Part shown: piece after piece, positions 47,135 through 55,539 of the stretch
Numbering within the stretch: the first letter of the stretch is position 1
Layout: every line of letters starts with the position of its first letter
Assembly (NCBI GenBank): GCA_945901245.1
Contig: CAMDKY010000006.1
Location: forward strand, 1 to 59,432
Length of the DNA: 59,432 nt
Reading direction: 5' to 3'
From: Polynucleobacter meluiroseus
GTDB taxonomy: Bacteria; Pseudomonadota; Gammaproteobacteria; Burkholderiales; Burkholderiaceae
Notes under the pieces: generated by a model
Told to the model about the DNA's origin: nothing
The model's input: only the letters and a program-made list of their open reading frames with translations
The model's database searches: none
Position numbers and translations under genes: made by a program

Positions 47135-47524
47135 ATGAGAACAGTAGAAACGCAATTTGGCAAAGCGCCCTATGAGCAACGCGTTAGCATTGGTGGCCAT
47201 CAGTTGCTGTCGGATGTCGACGCTAGCAAGGCTGGTAGCGATAGTGGACCATCGCCCCATGAGTACCTCGCTGCTGCTTTAGCAAGCTGTACAGGCATGA
47301 CCCTCAAAATGTATGCCAACCGTAAAAGCTGGGGGCTTGAGAATGCGATTGTGGCGGTGAACATTACGCGCGTTGATGATGTCGAACGCTTTCAGCGCAA
47401 CATTACCCTAATTGGTAATTTAGATACAGAACAAACTGCGCGCCTACTGGATATTGCTGATAAGTGCCCAGTCCATAAAGCACTGATTGGTACGATTGCC
47501 ATCGAAACCCAGCTTGTGCCCTAG
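47135..47524 (+). CDS. OsmC-family protein (129 aa)
   Basis: OsmC-like peroxide-handling fold with GPSPHEYLAAALASCTGMTL (catalytic Cys), and DKCPVHKALIGTIAIETQL with the second Cys. It may reduce organic peroxides. Seven bases after htpG, so probably in one stress operon. Confidence 0.9.
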   Translation: MRTVETQFGKAPYEQRVSIGGHQLLSDVDASKAGSDSGPSPHEYLAAALASCTGMTLKMYANRKSWGLENAIVAVNITRVDDVERFQRNITLIGNLDTEQTARLLDIADKCPVHKALIGTIAIETQLVP

Positions 47525-47557
47525 CGCAAGCGGGTTTGATCCACTCGTTGACTGGCT

Positions 47558-47857
47558 TTACTTCGTGGTAGTCGAAGATCCTGAACTCGAACCGGATGTT
47601 TGACCCGCTTTGAAGCCTTGGTTGTATTGCGCTTGCTTCTCTTTTTCATAGGCATCGTAAACATAACCGGATGCTGCGCCTACTGCTGCGCCACCAACCG
47701 CACCCCAAATTGGGTTGCCGTGGAAAATGGCTGTGCCCACTGCGCCCGCTGCAGCACCAATTGAGGCACCTGAGAGCGTACGTTGTTCTGTATTGCTCAT
47801 ATTCGAGCAACCTGCAGCGAGAAGCACTACTGAACTAATGGCAATTATTTTTTTCAT
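47558..47857 (-). CDS. Glycine-zipper outer-membrane lipoprotein (99 aa)
   Basis: A lipobox (LLAAGC) gives a lipoprotein whose middle is a glycine-zipper membrane segment (GASIGAAAGAVGTAI and AVGGAAVGAASGYVYDAYE), like the YMGG/Gly-zipper-2 families. The ATG at 47857 has GGAG upstream and starts the signal MKKIIAISSVV; a longer frame start at 47878 is rejected. The tail is Ser/Gly/Thr-rich. Confidence 0.85.
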   Translation of the reverse strand: MKKIIAISSVVLLAAGCSNMSNTEQRTLSGASIGAAAGAVGTAIFHGNPIWGAVGGAAVGAASGYVYDAYEKEKQAQYNQGFKAGQTSGSSSGSSTTTK

Positions 47858-47890
47858 GGATTGAACTCCTTCAAACATTCATTAAGTGGA

Positions 47891-48250
47891 TTAGCGTGCG
47901 CAAGGGAAGCGAACGGTCAAGAATCGCAGGAAAGTTCCCGATGCAGGGCCACTGGCTGCCGGTGGATTCGCTTGAACCCACTGCGTATATCCCGTAATAA
48001 CCTCGTCACGCGTTGGTGCAGGCTGCTTAATGCAAATATTGGATGCAGATGTTTTTGGATTGCGGGTAGCTAAATAGGTGTCATAGATTGCCGTGACATA
48101 ACCAACGCAAAAGCTGCGTGATTCTGGACTGGCTGGGGTTTTACATGCCGTGACCAACTCTTGGGTGCTGAGCACTGGTATTTTTTCCTGGGCTTGGGCG
48201 GCACCGGAAAATGCGAAAACAGCAAAAACAGCAGGGATCAGTCGTTTCAT
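47891..48250 (-). CDS. Rap1a/Tai-family exported protein (119 aa)
   Basis: A signal peptide (AVFAVFAFSGAAQA) precedes a small domain with conserved Cys residues (VTACKTP, SFCVGYVTAIYD, NICIKQP, FPC), matching the Rap1a immunity-protein fold. Some members protect against type VI effectors, but no effector or secretion gene is near, so a general periplasmic role is as likely. It is upstream of the glycine-zipper gene on the same strand. Confidence 0.8.
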   Translation of the reverse strand: MKRLIPAVFAVFAFSGAAQAQEKIPVLSTQELVTACKTPASPESRSFCVGYVTAIYDTYLATRNPKTSASNICIKQPAPTRDEVITGYTQWVQANPPAASGPASGTFLRFLTVRFPCAR

Positions 48251-48463
48251 GGATTCTCTCTCAGGTCAATATCCCTCAATCATAATCCAAGGGATTGTAC
48301 TTTTTGCATTATTCCAAGGCGCCCTTAGTCGGCCATGATTTTTAGTGGGTGAGCAATCCGATCGGGTGCTTATTTAAGGTGAGCGTGGCCTTAATTGACT
48401 AATGGTCGCCTGGCCAGTAAAAACGCCTTTGGGCAGGTCTGCATAGCCTCTCTATAATGGGGT

Positions 48464-48988
48464 ATGGCTATTTATGAACTCGATGGTATTGCTCCCCAAC
48501 TCGGCGCAGGCGCTTTTGTAGCAGACAGTGCCGAAGTGATTGGGCATGTGCACTTAGGCAAAAATGCCAGCGTCTGGTCAAAGACCGTCGTGCGCGGTGA
48601 CAACGATCAAGTCACCATTGGCGATGAGAGCAATGTTCAAGATGCCTCTGTACTCCACTCCGATCCTGGATTTCCGCTCCTCATTGGTAAGCGAGTCTCG
48701 ATTGGCCACAAGGTCATGCTGCATGGCTGCACGATTGGCGATGGCTCGTTAATTGGCATTGGCGCCATCGTCCTCAATGGCGCCAAGATTGGCAAGCACT
48801 GCCTAGTCGGTGCTGGCGCCCTCGTTACCGAAGGTAAAGAGTTTCCCGATGGCTCGATGATTTTAGGTTCGCCAGCCAAGGCAGTTAAAACGCTGAGTCC
48901 TGAGCACATCCAGAACATCGAACGCATTGCTGACCACTATGTTGAAAACGCCGCGCGCTTTCGGGCTAGTTTAAAAAAGATCGGTTAA
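48464..48988 (+). CDS. Gamma-carbonic-anhydrase-like protein (174 aa)
   Basis: A left-handed beta-helix of hexapeptide repeats (ASVWSKTVVRGDNDQVTIGD, NVQDASVLHSDPGFP, GHKVMLHGCTIGDGSLIGIG) with the three His ligands of the gamma class. YrdA/PaaY-type homologues often bind metal with weak or no carbonic anhydrase activity. The AEC transporter gene follows by six bases. Confidence 0.92.
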   Translation: MAIYELDGIAPQLGAGAFVADSAEVIGHVHLGKNASVWSKTVVRGDNDQVTIGDESNVQDASVLHSDPGFPLLIGKRVSIGHKVMLHGCTIGDGSLIGIGAIVLNGAKIGKHCLVGAGALVTEGKEFPDGSMILGSPAKAVKTLSPEHIQNIERIADHYVENAARFRASLKKIG

Positions 48989-48994
48989 CTTACT

Positions 48995-49930
48995 TTGCTA
49001 CCCGTACTCAGCGTCGTCGTTCCGGTTTTTGCGCTGATTCTGGCGGGCTTTATCGCCGGCAAAACAGGCAAGCTCGGTCCCAACGCTTCTACTGAAATCA
49101 ACCGCTTTGTTGTCTGGTTAGCACTGCCTGCGCAACTCTTTAACTTCACCGCCAATAGCGATTGGCAAACCCTGTGGCAACCGGGTTTCATCATTGCGTT
49201 TAGTGCGGGGTGTTTTGCGGTTTACATCGCACTGCTTCTGTACCGCTGGTATCACACACGCGATTGGGCGGCGGCCAGCTTTACCGGATTAAGTGGCTCG
49301 TACTCCAACACCGGTTACATGGGCATTCCGCTTTGCCTCTTGGCTCTGGGCGACGACGGATTGGCACCCGCGGTGATTGCAACCTTGGTGGTGGTCTGCG
49401 GGCTCTTTGCCCTCGCCATTGTCTTTATTGAGTTCGGCAAACAAGGGCATAAGCCCTGGTACGCAATCATTGGTATTGTTCTGGGCTCATTAATAAAAAA
49501 TCCCTTACTGGTCGCACCGATTGCGGGAGCAGCATGGTCTGCGAGCGGCTTGCAAATGCTGGAACCTGCTCAGCAGTTTTTATCCTTCCTTGCCGCAGCA
49601 GCCAGTCCCTGCGCCCTCGTGTCGATTGGTCTCTTTCTAATGCAAAAGAGCGATAGCAAAGTGAGCGGGGTTTGGAGCCTAACGTTCATCAAGTTAATCG
49701 TGCAACCCGGTGTGGCTTGGCTAGTTGCAGGCCCTATTCTCGGCCTACCTTTATTTTGGGTTCAGGCTGCCGTACTGATGAGCGCCCTGCCTACGGGTAC
49801 AGGGCCTTTTATGTTGGCGCAGTATTACCAAGCCGATGGCTCCGCCATCTCACGTGTGGTTTTACAAACCACGCTGGGCTCGATCGTAACCCTGTCCATG
49901 ATCATCTGGTGGATTAACCAGACAAGCTAA
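48995..49930 (+). CDS. AEC-family transporter (311 aa, TTG start)
   Basis: A ten-helix auxin-efflux-carrier/malonate-transporter-type protein: VVPVFALILAGFIAGKTGKL, NRFVVWLALPAQLFNF, SGSYSNTGYMGIPL and MSALPTGTGPFMLA. Bacterial members move dicarboxylates or similar anions. No ATG precedes the first helix, so the TTG at 48995 is the likely start. Coupled to the upstream gene. Confidence 0.88.
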   Translation: MLPVLSVVVPVFALILAGFIAGKTGKLGPNASTEINRFVVWLALPAQLFNFTANSDWQTLWQPGFIIAFSAGCFAVYIALLLYRWYHTRDWAAASFTGLSGSYSNTGYMGIPLCLLALGDDGLAPAVIATLVVVCGLFALAIVFIEFGKQGHKPWYAIIGIVLGSLIKNPLLVAPIAGAAWSASGLQMLEPAQQFLSFLAAAASPCALVSIGLFLMQKSDSKVSGVWSLTFIKLIVQPGVAWLVAGPILGLPLFWVQAAVLMSALPTGTGPFMLAQYYQADGSAISRVVLQTTLGSIVTLSMIIWWINQTS

Positions 49931-49943
49931 ATAAACAGCACGA

Positions 49944-50612
49944 TTAAAAAGAGGGATTCGGCCCTTCTGCGTCGATTTGTTTTTCCCACGACGCATTGAT
50001 AAAAGCCGGCAGTGCCATGCACTCCTGAAAGATCGCCATCAAGCGCGGATAGAGCGCGACATCCATCTTGGCATCCAGTGCATTAAAGAGTTGCGGCACC
50101 AAACAGATGTCCGCCAAGGTCACTTGGTCACCATAACAAAAACGCCCTGAGCGCGAATCCTTGCTGATCTGCGCCTCAAGACCAGCTAGGCCGGTAGCAA
50201 CCCAGTGCCGATACCAGGTACTACGCGCCTCTTCACTGACTTCCAATTGGCGAACGAGGTAGCGTAACACCCGTAAATTATCAATCGGATGAATGTCCGC
50301 AGCAATGTCCAGCGCGAGTGCTCGCACCCAAGCGCGATCCACTGGATTGCTAGGCAATAGGGGCGGATTAGGATAAGCCTCATCTAAATACTCCACAATG
50401 GCAAGCGATTGGTGGATGCGCACATCGCCCTCTTCATACAGCGGAATCAAACGATTGGGATTTTTTGCGCTGTACTCGGGCTGCAGCTGATCGCCGCCTT
50501 TTTTAGTGAGGTGCGTAGCGATGGTGTCGTAATCGATGCCCTTAAGGTTCAGTGCGATGCGAACCCGAAAGGCTGCCGAGCTTCGCCAAAAACTATAGAG
50601 ACGGGGTTTCAT
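49944..50612 (-). CDS. maiA: Maleylacetoacetate isomerase / zeta-class GST (222 aa)
   Basis: Starts with the zeta-GST active segment YSFWRSSAAFRVRIALNLKG (SSxxxRVRI), then QSLAIVEYLDEAYPNPPLLP and GDQVTLADICLVPQL. Converts maleylacetoacetate (or maleylpyruvate) to the fumaryl form with glutathione. No other aromatic pathway genes are adjacent, so the exact substrate is open. Confidence 0.9.
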   Translation of the reverse strand: MKPRLYSFWRSSAAFRVRIALNLKGIDYDTIATHLTKKGGDQLQPEYSAKNPNRLIPLYEEGDVRIHQSLAIVEYLDEAYPNPPLLPSNPVDRAWVRALALDIAADIHPIDNLRVLRYLVRQLEVSEEARSTWYRHWVATGLAGLEAQISKDSRSGRFCYGDQVTLADICLVPQLFNALDAKMDVALYPRLMAIFQECMALPAFINASWEKQIDAEGPNPSF

Positions 50613-50651
50613 AGAAAGTACTTCATAAAAAAGATGGTGAGAATTAAAGAA

Positions 50652-51281
50652 TTAACGTGATCGTGTAATAAAGCGCTTCGGTACGCGTAAGTTCCAATAA
50701 ATGGCGGCTGCTCTAAAACCAAAGATCAGCAGCATGCAGGCAATCGCACCTTGCGTTGTATAGGCGGGAGCGTATTCCAAAATCAAGATGTACACAATGC
50801 AGCCCAGGGAAACGGGAATCGCATAGAGCTCGTGCGACATCAAGAGGTTTTTTCTACCCGCTACCATATCGCGAATCAAGCCGCCGCCAATCGCGGTAAT
50901 CACGCCGAGGATCACGGGCGCGAGCGGTAAACCGAAGTCCATATTCCAGGCCTTATCGGCCCCCTGAATACCAAACAAAGCAGCACCAAAGCCATCCAAG
51001 TAAAGCATCCAGCGGTAAATCTGTGGCTGCGTAAAAAAAGCCTCTAAATAAAAAGCGATGGCACTAGCAACTAAAGCAACCCATAAATAAATCGGCAGGC
51101 TTGCCCAAAAAACCGGGGTTTCTAAAATCAAGTCGCGCAGGGTGCCGCCGCCAATCGCTGTGATCAAGCCCAATACCATCACGCCAAACAAATCCACGCC
51201 GCGATCGGCAATGGCTAGTACGCCAGTAACCGCAAATGCAATCGTTGCAATGATGCCAATCCAAAAACTGAGGTTTTCCAT
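50652..51281 (-). CDS. TRIC-like / UPF0126 membrane protein (209 aa)
   Basis: Two repeats of a three-helix unit carry the glycine motif: ITAIGGGTLRDLI and ITAIGGGLIRDMVAGRKNL. This family includes bacterial homologues of trimeric intracellular cation channels and YadS/YicG, some implicated in glycine transport. Transcribed with maiA downstream, about 40 bp apart. Confidence 0.9.
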   Translation of the reverse strand: MENLSFWIGIIATIAFAVTGVLAIADRGVDLFGVMVLGLITAIGGGTLRDLILETPVFWASLPIYLWVALVASAIAFYLEAFFTQPQIYRWMLYLDGFGAALFGIQGADKAWNMDFGLPLAPVILGVITAIGGGLIRDMVAGRKNLLMSHELYAIPVSLGCIVYILILEYAPAYTTQGAIACMLLIFGFRAAAIYWNLRVPKRFITRSR

Positions 51282-51324
51282 AGGGTGCAGTCTAAAGCAC
51301 TTCGCTAGTACTACCGATTTTTAG

Positions 51325-51355
51325 GCAATAAAAAACCCGCTCCGAAGAGCGGGTT
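51325..51355 (-). terminator. Terminator of the symporter operon
   Basis: A perfect 9-bp stem AACCCGCTC/GAGCGGGTT with a 4-base loop (CGAA; TTCG on the minus strand) is followed on the minus strand by TTTTTT. It lies between the symporter stop and the UPF0126 gene. Confidence 0.92.
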
Positions 51356-51396
51356 CATAAAGCCCCAAGAGTTTACTTGGGGATCAAACGAGCAAC

Positions 51397-53544
51397 TTAG
51401 GTTGCATTCGTATTGAGTGTATCGCCTCGTAAGGTTGGGTAACGTACGTGATCGATCAGCTCTTGAATATCTTTACGTGGGGCAGGAGTTATCAAGCTCA
51501 CCAAGATAATCAATCCAAAGCCGACTGGCACGCCAAAAATACCAGCAGAAATTGGCTGAATTCCATACCAAAGTTCAACTGGTGAGGTTACGCCGAATAC
51601 ACCACGTAACCATGGCTGAGTTGTAACCATGTAATAAGCGGTTACAGCCAAACCAGCGACCATACCCACGCAAGCACCCGCTTTGTTAGCGCGCTTCCAG
51701 AAAATACCAAGGGTAAGTGCTGGGAAGAACGATGCAGCAGCAAAGGAGAAGGCCGCGCCAACCAAGAACAAGATGTCAGCTGGTTTCTGAGAAGCAACAT
51801 ACGCTGCCGCTAAAGCCACCAACAACAACAATGCTTTGGAAATTGCAACACGACGGCTTGCAGGTGCATTGGGGTCGATCATTTTGTAGTACAGGTCATG
51901 TGACAGTGCGTTAGCAATCGTCAACAGGAGTCCGTCAGCAGTCGACAGCGCAGCAGCCAAACCACCCGCTGCCACCATGCCGGAAATCACGTATGGCAAG
52001 CCACCGATTTCTGGGGTTGCCAGAACGATGATGTCACCACCAATGGTCATTTCTGCTAACTGGAAAATACCATCTTTATTAACGTCAGCAACCGATAACA
52101 ACGATGGATCTACCTTGGTCCACTGCGCGATCCAGCCCGGCAGTTGATCAAATGGTGTTCCAACTAGTACCGTAAAGATCTCGTACTTCACCAACACTGC
52201 CAAAGCAGGCGCCGTGAAATACAGCAAGAAGATGAAGAACAAGGACCATGTCACCGACTCACGCGCTTGCTTTACCGACGGAGTCGTGTAAAAACGCATC
52301 AGAATGTGTGGCAATGCCGCTGTACCCACCATCAAACAGAAGATCAAGGCTAAGAAGTTACGACGCGAGGTATCAAATGCAGCACGCGCTTTCTCGTCAC
52401 CATCTGGATTGCCCGCAAACTGCTGAGCATGGCGAGGCATGTTAGCAAGTGGGTTCGAGCGGGCTGTTGCACCGGCACGTTGCGCTGTCCAGGCTTTTTT
52501 CGCTGCTTCTGCATCCTTAGGAACTGCAGCCAAGGCTTTTTCAGCTGCGGCGATTTCAGGTGCAGGTGCATTTGCAGCCTTCAACTCAGCAACTTTTTGC
52601 TCGGCAGCTGCTTTATCGGCAGCGAGTGCAGCAGGAACGTCTTTCAGCTTCTCACCAAGAGCGTCAGCACGTGCCTTGAAAATCGCACGAACTTCGAGCT
52701 CTTTTGGATCCTTGATCAGCTCAGCTTCTTTGGCCGTTACTTTTTCAAGTTGTTGACCATAGACTAACTGGGGAATTGGAACGCCGGTTTGCTTAACAGA
52801 TAACCAAACTACAGGAATCATGTAAGCAATGATCAAGATGATGTACTGCGCAACTTGTGTCCAAGTAACCGCACGCATACCACCCAAGAACGAGCAAACC
52901 AAAATACCAGCCAAACCTAAGAAAATACCAATCTCAAATGGCACGCCAGCCAAACGGGTTGTAATCAAACCAACACCGTAAATCTGGGCAACCACGTAGA
53001 CGAAGGAGCACAAAATAGCAGCGAAAATTCCGATGAAGCGGGGAAGATTGCCGTCATAGCGTGCACCCAAGAAGTCTGGGATGGTAAATTGACCGAACTT
53101 ACGTAAGTAAGGGGCCAAGAACAAGGCCACCAAACAGTAACCGCCGGTCCAGCCCATGATGAAGGCCAGGCCGCCGTAACCCGTCAAGTACAAGGTACCG
53201 GCCATACCGATAAACGACGCGGCCGACATCCAGTCCGAACCCGTTGCCATACCGTTATAGACCGCCGGAACGCGTCGACCCGCTACGTAATATTCTGCAG
53301 CATCATTGGTGCGGCTCATTACGCCAATACCAGCGTAGAGCAATACCGTTGCGCCCAAGAAGACGTAACCAATCATTGCACGGCTTAAACCCATTTGCTC
53401 TGCAATACCTAGCAGAATAACAAATAGAATAAAGCCGCCCGTGTAGTAGCCGTATATCTTGTTTAGGCCTTTTTTGAAAGCGGCATTACTTGAGCCGCCG
53501 CCGAAGACGCTACCATCTCCACCACTAGGTGTCATTCCAGCCAT
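51397..53544 (-). CDS. Sodium/solute symporter, ActP/VC_2705-like (715 aa)
   Basis: An SSS-family transporter with about 13 membrane helices: AAEYYVAGRRVPAVYNGMAT then GSDWMSAASFIGMAG, IPDFLGARYDGNL, GGMRAVTWTQVAQY and ALSTADGLLLTIANALSHDL. Relatives take up acetate or other short acids with Na+. A charged, Ala/Lys/Glu-rich insertion at about 265-390 (KELEVRAIFKARADALGEKL and on) interrupts the transporter, an unusual soluble helical domain. It follows DUF4212 by two bases, a conserved pairing. Confidence 0.92.
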   Translation of the reverse strand: MAGMTPSGGDGSVFGGGSSNAAFKKGLNKIYGYYTGGFILFVILLGIAEQMGLSRAMIGYVFLGATVLLYAGIGVMSRTNDAAEYYVAGRRVPAVYNGMATGSDWMSAASFIGMAGTLYLTGYGGLAFIMGWTGGYCLVALFLAPYLRKFGQFTIPDFLGARYDGNLPRFIGIFAAILCSFVYVVAQIYGVGLITTRLAGVPFEIGIFLGLAGILVCSFLGGMRAVTWTQVAQYIILIIAYMIPVVWLSVKQTGVPIPQLVYGQQLEKVTAKEAELIKDPKELEVRAIFKARADALGEKLKDVPAALAADKAAAEQKVAELKAANAPAPEIAAAEKALAAVPKDAEAAKKAWTAQRAGATARSNPLANMPRHAQQFAGNPDGDEKARAAFDTSRRNFLALIFCLMVGTAALPHILMRFYTTPSVKQARESVTWSLFFIFLLYFTAPALAVLVKYEIFTVLVGTPFDQLPGWIAQWTKVDPSLLSVADVNKDGIFQLAEMTIGGDIIVLATPEIGGLPYVISGMVAAGGLAAALSTADGLLLTIANALSHDLYYKMIDPNAPASRRVAISKALLLLVALAAAYVASQKPADILFLVGAAFSFAAASFFPALTLGIFWKRANKAGACVGMVAGLAVTAYYMVTTQPWLRGVFGVTSPVELWYGIQPISAGIFGVPVGFGLIILVSLITPAPRKDIQELIDHVRYPTLRGDTLNTNAT

Positions 53545-53546
53545 GA

Positions 53547-53810
53547 TTAGTCCTCCTCCACTTCAGCGCAATCGTATTCTTTGTCAAGGTTGTTCATGTA
53601 GTGCGCGTAGTAGGCAATGATCAGAACATAAGTTACTAAAGCACCTTGTGCCCCGACCCAAAAACTAAACGGCCATCCAAAAAAATTAAAGCTTAAATCA
53701 CGGGCATAAAAGCCCACAACAAAGGTCACGATGAACCAGATGGCTAACAGAATTGCCGTCATCCTTAAGGTTTTGGACCAATATTGCTTATGCGATTCTG
53801 TTAATTGCAT
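53547..53810 (-). CDS. DUF4212 small membrane protein (87 aa)
   Basis: Two membrane helices (MTAILLAIWFIVTFVVGFYA and GWPFSFWVGAQGALVTYVLI) with the ARDLSFNFFG loop and acidic end are typical for the small partner of the VC_2705-type symporter. It lies two bases upstream of the symporter gene and has GGAG before its start. Confidence 0.92.
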   Translation of the reverse strand: MQLTESHKQYWSKTLRMTAILLAIWFIVTFVVGFYARDLSFNFFGWPFSFWVGAQGALVTYVLIIAYYAHYMNNLDKEYDCAEVEED

Positions 53811-53879
53811 AACAGTTTCTCCTTTAGTTAAAAAAATACATCTACTAATGCACTACTTAATACACACTACTAAAAACCA

Positions 53880-54455
53880 CTAAACAGCCAAACCGGTTTC
53901 TCGCTCCAGCTGCTTAGCAAATTTGGGTTCAAAATTTTTGAGGTGAAGAATGATTTTGGTGGCCTCTTCAGGCTGATTGCGCTCGGCATATACCCGGGCC
54001 AGCTGGTACCAGGCATAGGGGCTCATGGGCTGCAACTTCGTATTTTTCTTGAGGGCCTTGATGGCCTCGTCAAAGCGCTGTAATTGAATTAATACGAGTC
54101 CAAGCCCATACCAGGCTTGGTCTAAATTTTCATTGAGCTTAATCGCTTGGCGAAAGCTGTGTTCCGCATCCTGAGTCTGCCCCATCTCTTCTTGCAAGAA
54201 ACCGAGGTTGTACCAGAGAGCAGCAGACGCATCGGGCTTTTGAGTCAAGCGCTTGTAGTCAGCTATGGCGCCTGCCTTATCGCCATACTCGGTCTTCATG
54301 AATGCCAAGCTGGTCAGCACATAGTCGTCGTGGGGAAACTTACGATTCATTTCCTCAAATACATCCATCGCCTGATTTTTTAAACCGATAACGATCAGCG
54401 CGTTAGCACGCCACTTCAGCAGATACCAGTCAAGGGAGCGTTTATTTACTGGCAT
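53880..54455 (-). CDS. TPR-repeat protein (191 aa)
   Basis: At least four tetratricopeptide repeats can be read (ASAALWYNLGFLQEEMGQTQ, NLDQAWYGLGLVLIQLQRFD, SPYAWYQLARVYAERNQPEE). Such scaffolds bind proteins. No signal peptide was seen. It overlaps the upstream small membrane-protein gene by 10 bp. Partner unknown. Confidence 0.88.
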   Translation of the reverse strand: MPVNKRSLDWYLLKWRANALIVIGLKNQAMDVFEEMNRKFPHDDYVLTSLAFMKTEYGDKAGAIADYKRLTQKPDASAALWYNLGFLQEEMGQTQDAEHSFRQAIKLNENLDQAWYGLGLVLIQLQRFDEAIKALKKNTKLQPMSPYAWYQLARVYAERNQPEEATKIILHLKNFEPKFAKQLERETGLAV

Positions 54456-54742
54456 GCTTCAATTCCGATGGAGATGCAGTGCTCGATCTTGGCTAAGGTC
54501 ACAGCAATGTAGAGAACCCCAACAATACAAAATGCAACGAAGGGGATCTGACGATCAAGGATTTGCTTGGGCGAAATAAAGCGCGCTGTGAGAGTCCACG
54601 GTTTATTAATGATGCCAATCAGTTGATAGAACAAATTAGTATCACGGCCTTGGCCAGCTAAAACATAGAGCAAGCCTTGGCCAATCAGACCTAAGGCGCC
54701 GATGTACAAAACGAGCTGGGCAATGTTTAAAAATAAAAGCAC
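54446..54742 (-). CDS. Small membrane protein (98 aa)
   Basis: Two predicted membrane helices (LNIAQLVLYIGALGLIGQGL near the start and FVAFCIVGVLYIAVTLA near the end) flank a polar loop containing NKPWTLTARFISPKQI. No family number recognised, though it looks conserved in Burkholderiales. It overlaps the TPR gene, so the two products probably work together at the membrane. Confidence 0.75.
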   Translation of the reverse strand: MLLFLNIAQLVLYIGALGLIGQGLLYVLAGQGRDTNLFYQLIGIINKPWTLTARFISPKQILDRQIPFVAFCIVGVLYIAVTLAKIEHCISIGIEACQ

Positions 54743-54873
54743 TAAAAATCCTAAAAGTTACAGTCCGACTTGGAACGCATAGAAGTACAAGGATTATGGT
54801 GCCTATGGCAGGGTCGCCAAATCAGTGCTTTCCCCTATAAAACCGTGAAAAAATGAGGGTTTTTGAGGCTAAC

Positions 54874-55539
54874 CTAACTCGGAATCCAGTTCGCCTGACG
54901 GGCAATACGGCGCAATGTTGCCCATGAACTGGCTTCCCGCTTTAAATAAGGCCAGAGGCGCATCAGCAGTTCTGCCGTGGCAAAGGTGTCTGCGGCAGCT
55001 TGATGGCGGACTGCACACTCGATGCCAAAGTGCTCCAACCAATCATCCAAGGCGCGCAAACTAGGGTTTACCCCTGTAATTTTGGCCAAGGGCTCGATGT
55101 CGAGCCATTCATTTTGAAGGGGTTCTAACCCAAATAAACCATAAGCTCGGTTAATCATGGCCTCATCAAATGCAGCATGAAATGCCAATAATGGGCAATG
55201 CCCAACCCAGGCTCGAAACTCTTCAAGCACCTCTACCGGTGACCTTCCCTCAGATTGCGCCTGCGCGCCAATGTGGTGAACCAAAATATTGTCCTTGCTG
55301 CTCGGCAGATTTTGTTTAAGTACAGCCTCATAACTATCGCCAATCACAATCGATATGCGCTCAAAATCCGGACTGACATCCAGTGCCACGGCTGCAATCG
55401 CCAGCAGTCGATCTGAGTGCGGATCTAAACCACTCGTTTCCACGTCGAGCACAATCCAGCGCCGCACTTCGGGCTGTTTTGCCTTAAATAGTGCACGAAG
55501 CCCATCAAACAGGGGCGCATCCTTCAGATTAGCGAACAT
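54874..55539 (-). CDS. DnaQ-like 3'-5' exonuclease (221 aa)
   Basis: A DEDDh exonuclease domain: Exo I has D32 and E34 (WIVLDVETSGLD), Exo II lies around LLAFHAAFDEAMINRAYG, and Exo III has HQAAADTFATAELLM. It resembles the PolC/DnaQ epsilon-type proteins commonly encoded beside CBS/DUF294 proteins. It overlaps the upstream gene by 11 bp. A separate proofreading subunit is unlikely; repair or RNA turnover is more probable. Confidence 0.9.
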   Translation of the reverse strand: MFANLKDAPLFDGLRALFKAKQPEVRRWIVLDVETSGLDPHSDRLLAIAAVALDVSPDFERISIVIGDSYEAVLKQNLPSSKDNILVHHIGAQAQSEGRSPVEVLEEFRAWVGHCPLLAFHAAFDEAMINRAYGLFGLEPLQNEWLDIEPLAKITGVNPSLRALDDWLEHFGIECAVRHQAAADTFATAELLMRLWPYLKREASSWATLRRIARQANWIPS

